Notes under the pieces: model-generated | Databases searched by the model: none | What the model saw: the letters and a program-made list of their open reading frames with translations, nothing else | What the model was told of the DNA's origin: nothing | Shown here: positions 34,751 to 42,448 of the stretch, piece by piece | How positions within the stretch are numbered: position 1 is the stretch's first letter | Layout: the number at the start of each line of letters is the position of its first letter | Translations under genes and position numbers: made by a program | Assembly (NCBI RefSeq): GCF_004364125.1 | Contig: NZ_SNZV01000002.1 | Location: forward strand, 372,001 to 436,000 | Source of the DNA: Sphingobacterium paludis | GTDB lineage: Bacteria; Bacteroidota; Bacteroidia; Sphingobacteriales; Sphingobacteriaceae | Direction of reading: 5' to 3' | DNA length: 64,000 nucleotides

Positions 34751-35566
34751 ATGAAGAGAAATTTTATGTATGTGATTGGAGCTGCGATGCTCGTAACCAC
34801 TTTGGCGTGCAAGGCGCAAACGGCAAAAAAAGCTAATGCCGATGTTCCATCGTACGAAATTTTAAATCTACCGAAGGTTGATCTTAAAGCGTTTAAGAAA
34901 AATGCGGCAGGAGCCTATGTTATCTTCGACGGCACCTCGTTAAATGGATGGAGGGGATATAATAAAGAAAAAGTTCCTGCGAAATGGGGGATTGAAGACG
35001 GCATGCTGAAGTTTTCAAAAAATCCGGCTGGCGTTACTAATCCCGATGGCGGTGATTTGATCTTTGCCCATGATTTCAAAAATTTTGAGTTGGAGTTTGA
35101 ATGGAAGATTTCCCAATCCGGAAATTCGGGCGTGTTTGTCCTTGCCAAAGAGGTGAAAGACCAACCGATCTATATATCGAGTCCAGAGTATCAATTGTTG
35201 GATAATGATAACCATCCTGATGCAAAAATGGGTGTAGATGGCAATAGAAAATCCGGATCTTTATACGACATGATTCCAGCAAAACCTCAAAACGGTAATC
35301 CTGCCGGACAATGGAATAAAGCAAAAATCGTGGTTAACAAAGGTAAAGTTACGCACTACCAGAACGATGTGAAGGTTGTGGAATATAGCTTGTGGACAGC
35401 GGATTGGACAAAAATGCTCCAATCGAGCAAATTCAGCCAAGCCAAATGGCCTTTAGCTTTTGAATTGCTTAATAATGTAGGCGGAAAATCAAAATCCGGC
35501 GTGATTGGTTTTCAAGATCACGGCGATGACGTATGGTTGAAGAATGTAACTGTTAAGGTACTTTAA
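34751..35566 (+). CDS. DUF1080 (3-keto-disaccharide hydrolase-like) secreted protein
   Basis: 271 residues. The signal peptide ends in TTLACKAQ; Cys20 could be lipidated although the lipobox is not canonical. The DUF1080 fold is recognised from IFDGTSLNGWRGYN, KWGIEDGMLKFS, GGDLIFAHDFKNFELEFEWKIS, NSGVFVLAKE, SPEYQLLDNDNHPD, SGSLYDMIPA, GQWNKAKIVV and the final GVIGFQDHGDDVWLKNVTVK, which is concanavalin-like. Members act on 3-keto glycosides or simply bind sugars. It stands 48 bases after the receptor gene, so co-transcription is possible. A clear terminator follows. Confidence 0.88.
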   Translation: MKRNFMYVIGAAMLVTTLACKAQTAKKANADVPSYEILNLPKVDLKAFKKNAAGAYVIFDGTSLNGWRGYNKEKVPAKWGIEDGMLKFSKNPAGVTNPDGGDLIFAHDFKNFELEFEWKISQSGNSGVFVLAKEVKDQPIYISSPEYQLLDNDNHPDAKMGVDGNRKSGSLYDMIPAKPQNGNPAGQWNKAKIVVNKGKVTHYQNDVKVVEYSLWTADWTKMLQSSKFSQAKWPLAFELLNNVGGKSKSGVIGFQDHGDDVWLKNVTVKVL

Positions 35567-35594
35567 GAAGCATATTTATCTGCAAGATAGTTTG

Positions 35595-35621
35595 AGGCCG
35601 GAAGAAATTCCGGCCTTTTTT
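35595..35621 (+). terminator. Intrinsic terminator after the DUF1080 gene
   Basis: AGGCCGGAA (35595-35603) and TTCCGGCCT (35608-35616) with a GAAA loop and a T-run. Confidence 0.92.
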
Positions 35622-36034
35622 ATGGGCTGTTACTACCTCCATAAGCAGTGTGATACGATCTATCAGCTGGATATGCTTGACGATGTTTACTGTGACAGAT
35701 GTTTTTAAATGATATTCTTAAATTAATGCGCTGCCAATTAATTCGGTCGCTACGGCGCTAATGTTACGCTTCTAAAAAGAGCTATATATCGTAAATGATG
35801 AAGTAATTTTCGCTTGGTAGCGACCTACTGATAAAACCAATCAGCAGAATTAGATCGCAAAAATACGTCTGGAAATGTGAATTATGTTACTCCTTTACCC
35901 AGCACAGTTAATTTGTATAGTATTGATTTATTATTTCTAGTATATTAAAAAAGCTATTAAAATACATTTTAAAATTCTTTTACATTAATTTTTTATGTTA
36001 ACTTTATGTAATTATTTATATAAACGTAATAATT
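35622..36034. other. AT-rich spacer before the peptide/protease island
   Basis: No gene is seen. GGTCGCTAC (35745-35753) and GTAGCGACC (35817-35825) form a 9-base inverted repeat about 60 bases apart. The last 150 bases are very AT-rich. TAACTTTA near 35999-36006 is a possible, imperfect -7 element for the peptide gene. Confidence 0.5.
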
Positions 36035-36307
36035 ATGAAAAAAACCGATTTATTTGGGTTAACGGTTGGAGTTTTTCTTCTGTTTTCCGTAAGCATTTTA
36101 TCGTATAGTTCTCAGGCTAAAGTGGCTTGGGGTGTACACGAATTATCAAAGAGTGAAGCGGCAGCTGGAGTCTCCGGTACAGGAGCGGCTATTGCTACGA
36201 CACAAGCGGTCGCAACGGCTATTCGGGGAGCCTCCTGGGGAGCACGTATTGGTGCCTATGCTGGCCCTATTGGAGCATTATCAGGTGCATTAGTAGGAGG
36301 ATTGTAA
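36035..36307 (+). CDS. Glycine-zipper peptide precursor (bacteriocin-like)
   Basis: 90 residues; no known family is recognised. Residues 6-27 form a hydrophobic signal segment with a plausible signal-peptidase site after SQA (residue 28). The remaining 62 residues are Ala/Gly-rich, with few charges and two Trp. The C-terminal part has glycines at 65, 69, 73, 77, 80, 84 and 88 (GASWGARIGAYAGPIGALSG in part), a near-perfect glycine zipper as found in pore-forming bacteriocins and some toxin peptides. A terminator-like hairpin follows, then a protease and two membrane proteins. Bacteriocin, toxin or peptide signal are all possible; this is inference from composition and context. Confidence 0.7.
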   Translation: MKKTDLFGLTVGVFLLFSVSILSYSSQAKVAWGVHELSKSEAAAGVSGTGAAIATTQAVATAIRGASWGARIGAYAGPIGALSGALVGGL

Positions 36308-36321
36308 TTAACTTGTTATTG

Positions 36322-36347
36322 GCGAAGGCAATACAGCCTTCGCTTTT
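36322..36347 (+). terminator. Terminator-like hairpin between the peptide and protease genes
   Basis: GCGAAGGC (36322-36329) and GCCTTCGC (36336-36343), 6-base loop, then TTTTC. The next gene starts 10 bases later, so this is likely a partial terminator that keeps the peptide message more abundant than the rest. Confidence 0.75.
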
Positions 36348-36353
36348 CTCCTT

Positions 36354-37211
36354 ATGATTTTACATTTTTTGATTGGTTGTCTCATCGGTTTTTTGATCTG
36401 CTTCTCCCAGTGGGTGGTTGGGAAAGCTATTGCATTTCTGCTGGGCAAAACGATGGATAGTGCTATTTTAGATGAAGGTAAGCGGGGAATTCCTTTGTTG
36501 GAATTCGCTCTTTTTTCGATTTCATTTGGCTTGTTGTATATGCTGAGTGTGTGCTATGATTCAAACTTTATCACCATTATTTTAATTTCCTCATTCATTT
36601 CTTATAAATCTATTTTAAAGCCATTCTTCTGTGCTCTTCAAAGTAGAAACAGAACTGCGCTCTTTGAGCAATATATATTGGCAAAAACAAACCTACAGGT
36701 TGCGGTAGTTATTAGCCCGGTCAAATTTATCAATGCCTATGCATTTGGTGCTCTGCCTTTTTCTAGGCTAATAGTCATGAGTGAACAACTGATAGAGCAA
36801 TTGGCCGAGACGGATGTGAAAGCGATTTTGTTACACGAGGTTGGGCATTTGAAAGGAAAGCATCTCTTACAGCTTTACTTGTATAATCTGTTTACAGCAT
36901 TTACATATTATACACTACTCATTTATTTTTTTAGAATCAGTACGGACTTTACCATCGCGGAGAAGTTTTCGTGTATCATAGCTGGCGCATCAGTATTTGG
37001 TTTATTAGCCTATTTTATTCCAGTTCCCATCATGAAAAAATTTGAATATGATGCGGATTCTTACGCGGCAAAAAAAATCGGTGTAGGGTGTTATTCACGA
37101 ATGCTTCAAAATCTTGATCAGCTGACACAGGGCGCACTTACGCAAAGCGATTTCTATCACCCAAATCTGCAGCAACGATTAAGTAAATTGAAAAATGAAG
37201 ACACTCTATAA
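36354..37211 (+). CDS. M48-family membrane metalloprotease
   Basis: 285 residues, integral membrane. The zinc site is intact: His161-Glu162-x-x-His165 in LLHEVGHLKGKH, and the third ligand Glu231 in FEYDADSYAAKK. The upstream NAYAFG (residues 127-132) corresponds to the NAFA-type motif of HtpX/Ste24 proteases. At least four hydrophobic segments flank the catalytic loop. M48 enzymes of this size cleave membrane proteins or mature prenylated and other peptides. Position directly after the peptide gene suggests precursor processing. It overlaps the next gene by 17 bases. The DNA is AT-rich compared with the flanking core genes. Confidence 0.88.
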   Translation: MILHFLIGCLIGFLICFSQWVVGKAIAFLLGKTMDSAILDEGKRGIPLLEFALFSISFGLLYMLSVCYDSNFITIILISSFISYKSILKPFFCALQSRNRTALFEQYILAKTNLQVAVVISPVKFINAYAFGALPFSRLIVMSEQLIEQLAETDVKAILLHEVGHLKGKHLLQLYLYNLFTAFTYYTLLIYFFRISTDFTIAEKFSCIIAGASVFGLLAYFIPVPIMKKFEYDADSYAAKKIGVGCYSRMLQNLDQLTQGALTQSDFYHPNLQQRLSKLKNEDTL

Positions 37212-37749
37212 TTATCAGTATGGAAAGGTATCTATTTGTTTTGTCGCATGGATAGTAGGAGGTATACTGGCTTCCATTATTTCCCTAAGCGGAAGTGTAA
37301 ACGCGAAGACTAATATGGTAATTACAGATCTAGGAATACAATTGAAACTGCATCCGATATTGAATATTCTAATTAACAACTATTTGTATCTGACTTCAAT
37401 CTATGTATTTGGTTTTTTGTCGTTTGGAATTTATACTATTGCCAGTTTCATTTTTAATGGCTTCTTACTTGGTTTATATGTAAAGAAAGCAACGGCTATC
37501 GGTTTTAGTGTTGGAAAGCTGATTGTATTATTGGGCGGGCACGGGCCATTGGAAATTACAGCTTTTGTGCTCGCGGGCTCGCTGACTTTGATAAGGGTGG
37601 ATTCAATAAGCTATTTTCTTCAGGCAGACTTTTCGGTAAGTAAGCTGACTGTTGAATTCAAGAAATTAAAACAGATTTTTGTTCTACCATTTATATTAAT
37701 AAGTATTGCCGCACTATTAGAGTTTCTTGCTTATCGACATTACTTATAG
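37195..37749 (+). CDS. SpoIIM/DUF95-family membrane protein
   Basis: 184 residues with about five membrane segments. Family landmarks are ILINNYLYLTSIYVFGFLSFG (Asn61-Asn62), FIFNGFLLGLYV (Asn88-Gly89) and LLGGHGPLEITAFVLAGSL (His-Gly-x-x-Glu at 116-120), corresponding to the NN, NG and PHGxxE motifs of stage II sporulation protein M. This organism does not sporulate; such proteins also occur in circular bacteriocin clusters (DUF95 proteins of the AS-48 and carnocyclin type) and beside membrane proteases. Translationally coupled to the protease gene by overlap. A short stretch at 37381-37440 has only 15 G+C in 60 bases. Confidence 0.8.
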   Translation: MKTLYNYQYGKVSICFVAWIVGGILASIISLSGSVNAKTNMVITDLGIQLKLHPILNILINNYLYLTSIYVFGFLSFGIYTIASFIFNGFLLGLYVKKATAIGFSVGKLIVLLGGHGPLEITAFVLAGSLTLIRVDSISYFLQADFSVSKLTVEFKKLKQIFVLPFILISIAALLEFLAYRHYL

Positions 37750-37768
37750 TAAATGTACAAAATACATT

Positions 37769-38332
37769 ATGAAACTAATCAATAAAGAATTTAAAGTGAC
37801 GCTCGTTGTTTGGTGTGCTATTCAAGCGTTTTATTTAATTTTTCTTAGTGAAACTCTCCTCACTCATGTCGACGACGAAGTTTTTAAACGAACTGCAAGG
37901 TTAACTAGTTCAATTAGTATGCTTATTAATGTAGCGTTGATTCCTGCGTATGCACTCGTGTTGGGTATAATCTCGTTTTTTAGCGCAAGATTGTGCTCCT
38001 TGCAGCTTGAAAAGCGGGTTTTGGTTCACGGTTTAACACAAATAAGCTTAGTTTTTATTACGTATAACATATTGAAAATTGCCAACGTCTGTTATTATTT
38101 TGATGTATTGAGTATCATAAACCCTTTACAGCCATCATCAGACGAGTTGCTTAATTCAACCACATGGGCGCGTCTTCAACGATTGCTTGATTTTTGCGTT
38201 GCTTCTGCTGCAGGATGGGTCTTTGTTATAGAAATTGGGAAAGAACGGTCTCTAAAAGCCTTTCAGTGGATAACGTTATATGTCTCTATAACACTTCCGT
38301 TGCTCGTTCTATCGATGATGAGCTTTTCTTGA
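37769..38332 (+). CDS. Unrecognised membrane protein of the peptide/protease island
   Basis: 187 residues from the ATG at 37769; the frame from 37727 overlaps the previous gene and adds 14 residues of no value. About five hydrophobic segments (VVWCAIQAFYLIFL, LINVALIPAYALVLGIISFF, ISLVFITYNILKI, VASAAGWVFVIEIG, ITLPLLVLSMMSF) and a short loop NPLQPSSDELLNSTTW. The general outline is Yip1-like, but no motif proves it. As the last gene behind a bacteriocin-like peptide it could be an immunity or transport component; this is speculation. Starts 20 bases after the SpoIIM-like gene. Confidence 0.7.
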   Translation: MKLINKEFKVTLVVWCAIQAFYLIFLSETLLTHVDDEVFKRTARLTSSISMLINVALIPAYALVLGIISFFSARLCSLQLEKRVLVHGLTQISLVFITYNILKIANVCYYFDVLSIINPLQPSSDELLNSTTWARLQRLLDFCVASAAGWVFVIEIGKERSLKAFQWITLYVSITLPLLVLSMMSFS

Positions 38333-38420
38333 AATAAAGAATAGTCTGATTTCGCTATTAATTCCCCCTTAAAAGCTTTGCAAAGTTTACAAAAGTGAGC
38401 ATAGCCTTTATAAGACAAAA

Positions 38421-38449
38421 AATCCCCGGCATAATGTATGCCGGGGATT
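38421..38449 (-). terminator. Terminator of carB
   Basis: 13-base perfect arms AATCCCCGGCATA (38421-38433) and its complement (38437-38449) with a 3-base loop. On the minus strand it is followed by a run of six T. It may also slow read-through from the island on the plus strand. Confidence 0.88.
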
Positions 38450-38511
38450 TAGTAGCGTAAGCTTCTATCGTTAGATAGCTCTTCAGTTTCATCTAATGTC
38501 TTTATGCGGTG

Positions 38512-41331
38512 CTATTGCGCATTGAGGAACATAGATTTTTGGCTATAAAGCTCTCTGAAGAACGGATCTTGTAGATCTTTGATAAAACGTATGGCTTCAC
38601 CAGTCGATTTCATCTCTGGCCCTAAGGTTTTATCCACCTCAGGGAATTTCGAGAACGAGAACACAGGCTCTTTGATCGCATAACCATTCAATTTACGTTC
38701 AATGGTAAAGTCCTTCAACGTATTGGCACCAAGCATTACCTTCGTAGCGATATTGATATAAGGCACGTCGTAAGCTTTCGCTATAAATGGAACAGTACGT
38801 GATGCACGAGGATTCGCTTCGATAACGTAAACTTTCTCGCCTTTTACCGCAAACTGTATATTTAATAATCCTTTTACATTTAGCGCTTTGGCCAATTTAA
38901 TAGAATATTCTTCCATCTTCTCTTGTACCGCATTCGATAAGCTGAATGGGGGCAACACCGCAGACGAATCACCAGAGTGGATACCGGCTGGCTCAATGTG
39001 TTCCATCATACCGATGATATGCACATCATTTCCATCGCAGATAGAGTCTGATTCTGCTTCCTCGGCACGATCCAAGAAATGATCGATCAAGATATGGTTG
39101 CCCGGAAGATTTTTTAGCAAGTTTACGACCGCTTTTTCCAGATCCTCATCATTGATAACAATGCTCATGCCTTGCCCCCCTAATACGTAGGAAGGACGAA
39201 CAAGTACAGGATATCCTACTTCATTCGCAACTTTTAGTGCTTCCTCGGCAGAGGTTGCTACGCCGTATTTCGGATACGGTATATCAAGCTCTTTCAATAA
39301 GTCAGAAAAACGACCGCGATCTTCAGCCAAGTCCATGTCAGAAAACGAAGTACCAATGATTTTTACACCTAGCGCTTCCAGTCTTTCAGCCATCTTTAGT
39401 GCTGTTTGCCCACCTAGTTGGACAATAACACCTTCTGGTTTTTCCAATTCGATGATCTCGCGCACATGCTCCCAGAACACGGGCTCAAAATAAAGCTTAT
39501 CCGCCATATTGAAGTCTGTCGAAACCGTCTCCGGATTACAATTGATCATGATGGCCTCAAAGCCACATTCTTTCGCGGCAATAAGTCCATGCACACAAGA
39601 GTAATCAAACTCGATACCTTGCCCGATACGGTTAGGACCAGAACCTAATACAACTATTTTCTTCTTATCCGATATGATGGATTCGTTTTCTTCTTCGAAG
39701 GTAGAATAGTAATACGGTGTTTTAGCGGAAAATTCTGCGGCACATGTATCCACCATTTTGTAAACGCGATTGATACCGAGCTCTTTACGGCGTGCATACA
39801 CGTCGTCTTCTGACACGTTGCCTAGCAACCAAGAGATCTGCGCGTCAGAATACCCTTTTTGCTTCAAGGTCATGAAAAAGTCGCGCGGAATATTATTCAA
39901 CTGATAGCGGCGAAGTTCTGTTTCCAACTGAACAAGCTCTTGGATCTGTACTAAAAACCATTTGTCTATGCGGGTTACCTTGCGGATAGATTCTAATGGA
40001 ACGCCCAATTCAAAGGCATCTTTGATATGGAAAATGCGGTCACCACTCGGATGTTCCAAACTATCCATAATTTCCTCAAGGTTGCGCAACTGCCGACCAT
40101 CTGCACCTAATCCCCATCGATTAGTTTCTAGCGACTGACAGGCTTTCTGCAATGCCTCGATAAATGTACGTCCGATAGACATCACTTCACCTACGGCCTT
40201 CATCTGTAAGCCTAGTTCTTTGTTCGCACCTTTAAATTTATCGAAGTTGAAACGCGGAATCTTCACGATTACATAATCTAGCGTAGGCTCGAAGTAGGCG
40301 GATGTAGTCTTGGTGATTTGGTTTTGCAGTTCATCAAGGTTATAGCCTATGGCCAATTTGGCTGCAATTTTAGCGATAGGGTAACCTGTTGCTTTGGATG
40401 CCAGCGCGGAAGAGCGGGAAACGCGCGGGTTAATTTCGATGGCAATGATGTCTTCGTTTTCTGGATTCACAGAGAACTGCACGTTACATCCGCCAGCGAA
40501 GTTACCGATAGAACGCATCATGCGAATAGCCTGATTACGCATATCTTGGTAACACTTATCACTTAGCGTCATTCCAGGTGCTACTGTAATCGAGTCGCCA
40601 GTGTGGATACCCATAGGATCAAAGTTTTCGATCGTACAGATGATAATTACGTTATCATTGGTATCGCGTAGTAGTTCTAACTCAAACTCTTTCCAGCCTA
40701 GTACAGCTTGCTCCACAAGCACCTCATGTGTTGGCGATGCATGCAGACCTCTGTTCAAAGCGGCGTCAAAATCTTCCTTTCTATGAACAAAGCCACCACC
40801 GGTACCAGCCAATGTATAGGAAGGGCGGATAACTAATGGGAAGCCAATTTCCTGTGCAGCTTCTTTACCTTCCAAAAAGGAATTTGCGATTTTCGACGGA
40901 GCAACACCTACGCCAATGTCAATCATCAGTTGACGAAATTCCTCTCTGTTTTCCGTTTTCTCGATGGCAGCAACGTCTACGCCAATAACTTTGACGTTGT
41001 ATTTTTCCCATAGTCCAAGGTTCGACGCCTCGATACAAAGGTTCAACGCTGTTTGTCCACCCATGGTTGGTAAAACGGCGTCAATTTGTTGTTCCTGCAA
41101 GATCTTCTCAATGCTTTCGCAAGTAAGCGGCAACAAATAAACGTGATCTGCAATAACCTTATCGGTCATAATCGTCGCAGGGTTCGAGTTGATAATGGAT
41201 ACGGTGATCCCTTCTTCTTTCAGAGAAAGCGAAGCTTGCGATCCAGAATAGTCAAATTCACAGGCTTGACCGATGACAATAGGTCCCGAACCAATGATTA
41301 AAACGGAGTTAATGGAGGTGTTTCTAGGCAT
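38512..41331 (-). CDS. carB: Carbamoyl-phosphate synthase large subunit, without the C-terminal MGS domain
   Basis: 939 residues, against about 1,070 in E. coli. Both ATP-grasp halves are present: the first with [35 protein letters not shown] and [21 protein letters not shown], the second with [34 protein letters not shown] and [18 protein letters not shown]. The protein stops at [26 protein letters not shown] (in parts), just where the methylglyoxal-synthase-like allosteric domain would begin. The enzyme makes carbamoyl phosphate for pyrimidines and arginine; carA is not in the window. Allosteric control by UMP or ornithine through the usual site is therefore not expected. Confidence 0.96.
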   Translation of the reverse strand: MPRNTSINSVLIIGSGPIVIGQACEFDYSGSQASLSLKEEGITVSIINSNPATIMTDKVIADHVYLLPLTCESIEKILQEQQIDAVLPTMGGQTALNLCIEASNLGLWEKYNVKVIGVDVAAIEKTENREEFRQLMIDIGVGVAPSKIANSFLEGKEAAQEIGFPLVIRPSYTLAGTGGGFVHRKEDFDAALNRGLHASPTHEVLVEQAVLGWKEFELELLRDTNDNVIIICTIENFDPMGIHTGDSITVAPGMTLSDKCYQDMRNQAIRMMRSIGNFAGGCNVQFSVNPENEDIIAIEINPRVSRSSALASKATGYPIAKIAAKLAIGYNLDELQNQITKTTSAYFEPTLDYVIVKIPRFNFDKFKGANKELGLQMKAVGEVMSIGRTFIEALQKACQSLETNRWGLGADGRQLRNLEEIMDSLEHPSGDRIFHIKDAFELGVPLESIRKVTRIDKWFLVQIQELVQLETELRRYQLNNIPRDFFMTLKQKGYSDAQISWLLGNVSEDDVYARRKELGINRVYKMVDTCAAEFSAKTPYYYSTFEEENESIISDKKKIVVLGSGPNRIGQGIEFDYSCVHGLIAAKECGFEAIMINCNPETVSTDFNMADKLYFEPVFWEHVREIIELEKPEGVIVQLGGQTALKMAERLEALGVKIIGTSFSDMDLAEDRGRFSDLLKELDIPYPKYGVATSAEEALKVANEVGYPVLVRPSYVLGGQGMSIVINDEDLEKAVVNLLKNLPGNHILIDHFLDRAEEAESDSICDGNDVHIIGMMEHIEPAGIHSGDSSAVLPPFSLSNAVQEKMEEYSIKLAKALNVKGLLNIQFAVKGEKVYVIEANPRASRTVPFIAKAYDVPYINIATKVMLGANTLKDFTIERKLNGYAIKEPVFSFSKFPEVDKTLGPEMKSTGEAIRFIKDLQDPFFRELYSQKSMFLNAQ

Positions 41332-41433
41332 TATTTTTCTTCTTCAAAAAATTAACTTTCAATCTGTTGTGCTAGACAGAGCAACGAAATGTGCCTTTTT
41401 AGAGGAGGGAATTCCGACTGCTTTGTCGGAGTG

Positions 41434-41441
41434 CAAAGTTA
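41434..41441 (-). promoter_or_regulatory. Candidate -7 element of carB
   Basis: The complement reads TAACTTTG, about 100 bases upstream of the carB start. Just inside the predicted leader TCCGAC / GTCGGA (41413-41418, 41425-41430) can form a small hairpin. No good -33 element is visible. Confidence 0.35.
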
Positions 41442-41597
41442 CATTAATTTATTTAAAACCGATGTGTTTTTTAAAACTTTAGGCACGATTTATGTTTTGC
41501 CCTGTGTATGCAAGCGTTACGGGTTTGAAAAACTTATCACAACGTGCGCTTGGATACTCTATTAATAAAATTTTTTATATTATTTCAATTACAACGT

Positions 41598-42095
41598 ATG
41601 AAAAAATTGATGTTGGCTTTTGTAGCCCTTCTGTTCACTGCCGGCGTATTCGCGCAAGATTACAAAAACTCTATTGGTATCCGTCTTGGAAGCGGTTACT
41701 ACGATGTTGTGGCGGCCTCGTTTAAAACCTTTATCTCTCAGCCTGCTGCTTTAGAATTTAATGCTGGTTTTGATACCGACAGATTTGTTGGGGACGACTT
41801 CACCAGTGTATCTTTTGCAGGTACGTATCAACATCATTTTCCGATAGGAAATATTCAAGGCTTTAAATGGTTTGTGGGAGGTGGCGCCGTGCTATCCAAC
41901 ACATTTTCAGATTTTGACGAAGTAAAGGGCTTTAACGTGGGGATCTACCCGACAGGTGGTGTAGATTATAAGCTTAAAAACGCGCCTTTCGCCTTCTCAG
42001 CAGATATCAGACCGACGATTCACATCGTTAATGGTGCTGGGTACTACAACAATTTCTACGCAAATGGTGGTGTTACCGCGCGTTACGTATTTTAA
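41598..42095 (+). CDS. Small outer membrane beta-barrel-like protein
   Basis: 165 residues from the ATG at 41598, which begins with a clear signal peptide (MKKLMLAFVALLFTAGVFAQ); the frame open from 41544 adds 18 residues before it. The mature part is made of short amphipathic strands with Gly/aromatic turns (IGIRLGSGYYDVVAASFKTF, FAGTYQHHFPIG, WFVGGGAVLSN, DYKLKNAPFAFSADIRP) and ends in aromatic RYVF, typical of eight-stranded outer membrane barrels. No named family is assigned. Monocistronic, followed by a terminator. Confidence 0.78.
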   Translation: MKKLMLAFVALLFTAGVFAQDYKNSIGIRLGSGYYDVVAASFKTFISQPAALEFNAGFDTDRFVGDDFTSVSFAGTYQHHFPIGNIQGFKWFVGGGAVLSNTFSDFDEVKGFNVGIYPTGGVDYKLKNAPFAFSADIRPTIHIVNGAGYYNNFYANGGVTARYVF

Positions 42096-42120
42096 TAGTA
42101 AAACGCTTACACACAGATAG

Positions 42121-42158
42121 AAAGGTGCGGTTTTTTAAAAGCCGCACCTTTTTGTTTT
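42121..42158 (+). terminator. Intrinsic terminator
   Basis: AAAGGTGCGG (42121-42130) pairs with CCGCACCTTT (42142-42151), followed by further T. Ends the small outer membrane protein gene. Confidence 0.88.
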
Positions 42159-42336
42159 TAAATGGGGAATGGCTGTTTATAATAGACTTTAGTAGATGGT
42201 ACTTCCTATTTAGACAGGCTTGTTGAAATAATAATATTTATCGCAAATTCCCATTATTAGCGGCAATGTCGCCTCATTTTTGTTGAGTATGTATCAATTT
42301 GCCCTTGCAGTATCCACTAATGATTCAACAAAAAAC

Positions 42337-42402
42337 AGCGACGGGGTTTTGTTACTTTTGCCCTACAAAAGTAATGCCTTGCCGCGGCATGCGGCGGAAG
42401 GG
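42337..42402 (+). repeat. Dispersed palindromic repeat, copy C
   Basis: 66 bases, one mismatch from copy A (1492-1557) and identical over 42 bases to copy B. Both hairpins are intact. A TTTGCCCTTGCA sequence 25-40 bases upstream is also shared with the region before copy A, so the repeated unit may be longer and partly diverged. Confidence 0.8.
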
Positions 42403-42448
42403 ATTGTGTAGGGGGCATCTTTATAGACCCATCGTCCAACTTAATCTT

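Noticed and set aside
35076..35324. Minus-strand frames inside the DUF1080 gene, and similar opposite-strand frames inside most long genes
   Set aside because: They are shadows of well-identified coding sequences and have no motifs of their own.
36035..36307. Classic type II (double-glycine leader) bacteriocin
   Set aside because: No double-glycine processing site at the expected place and no peptidase-containing ABC transporter nearby; a signal-peptide-type leader fits better.
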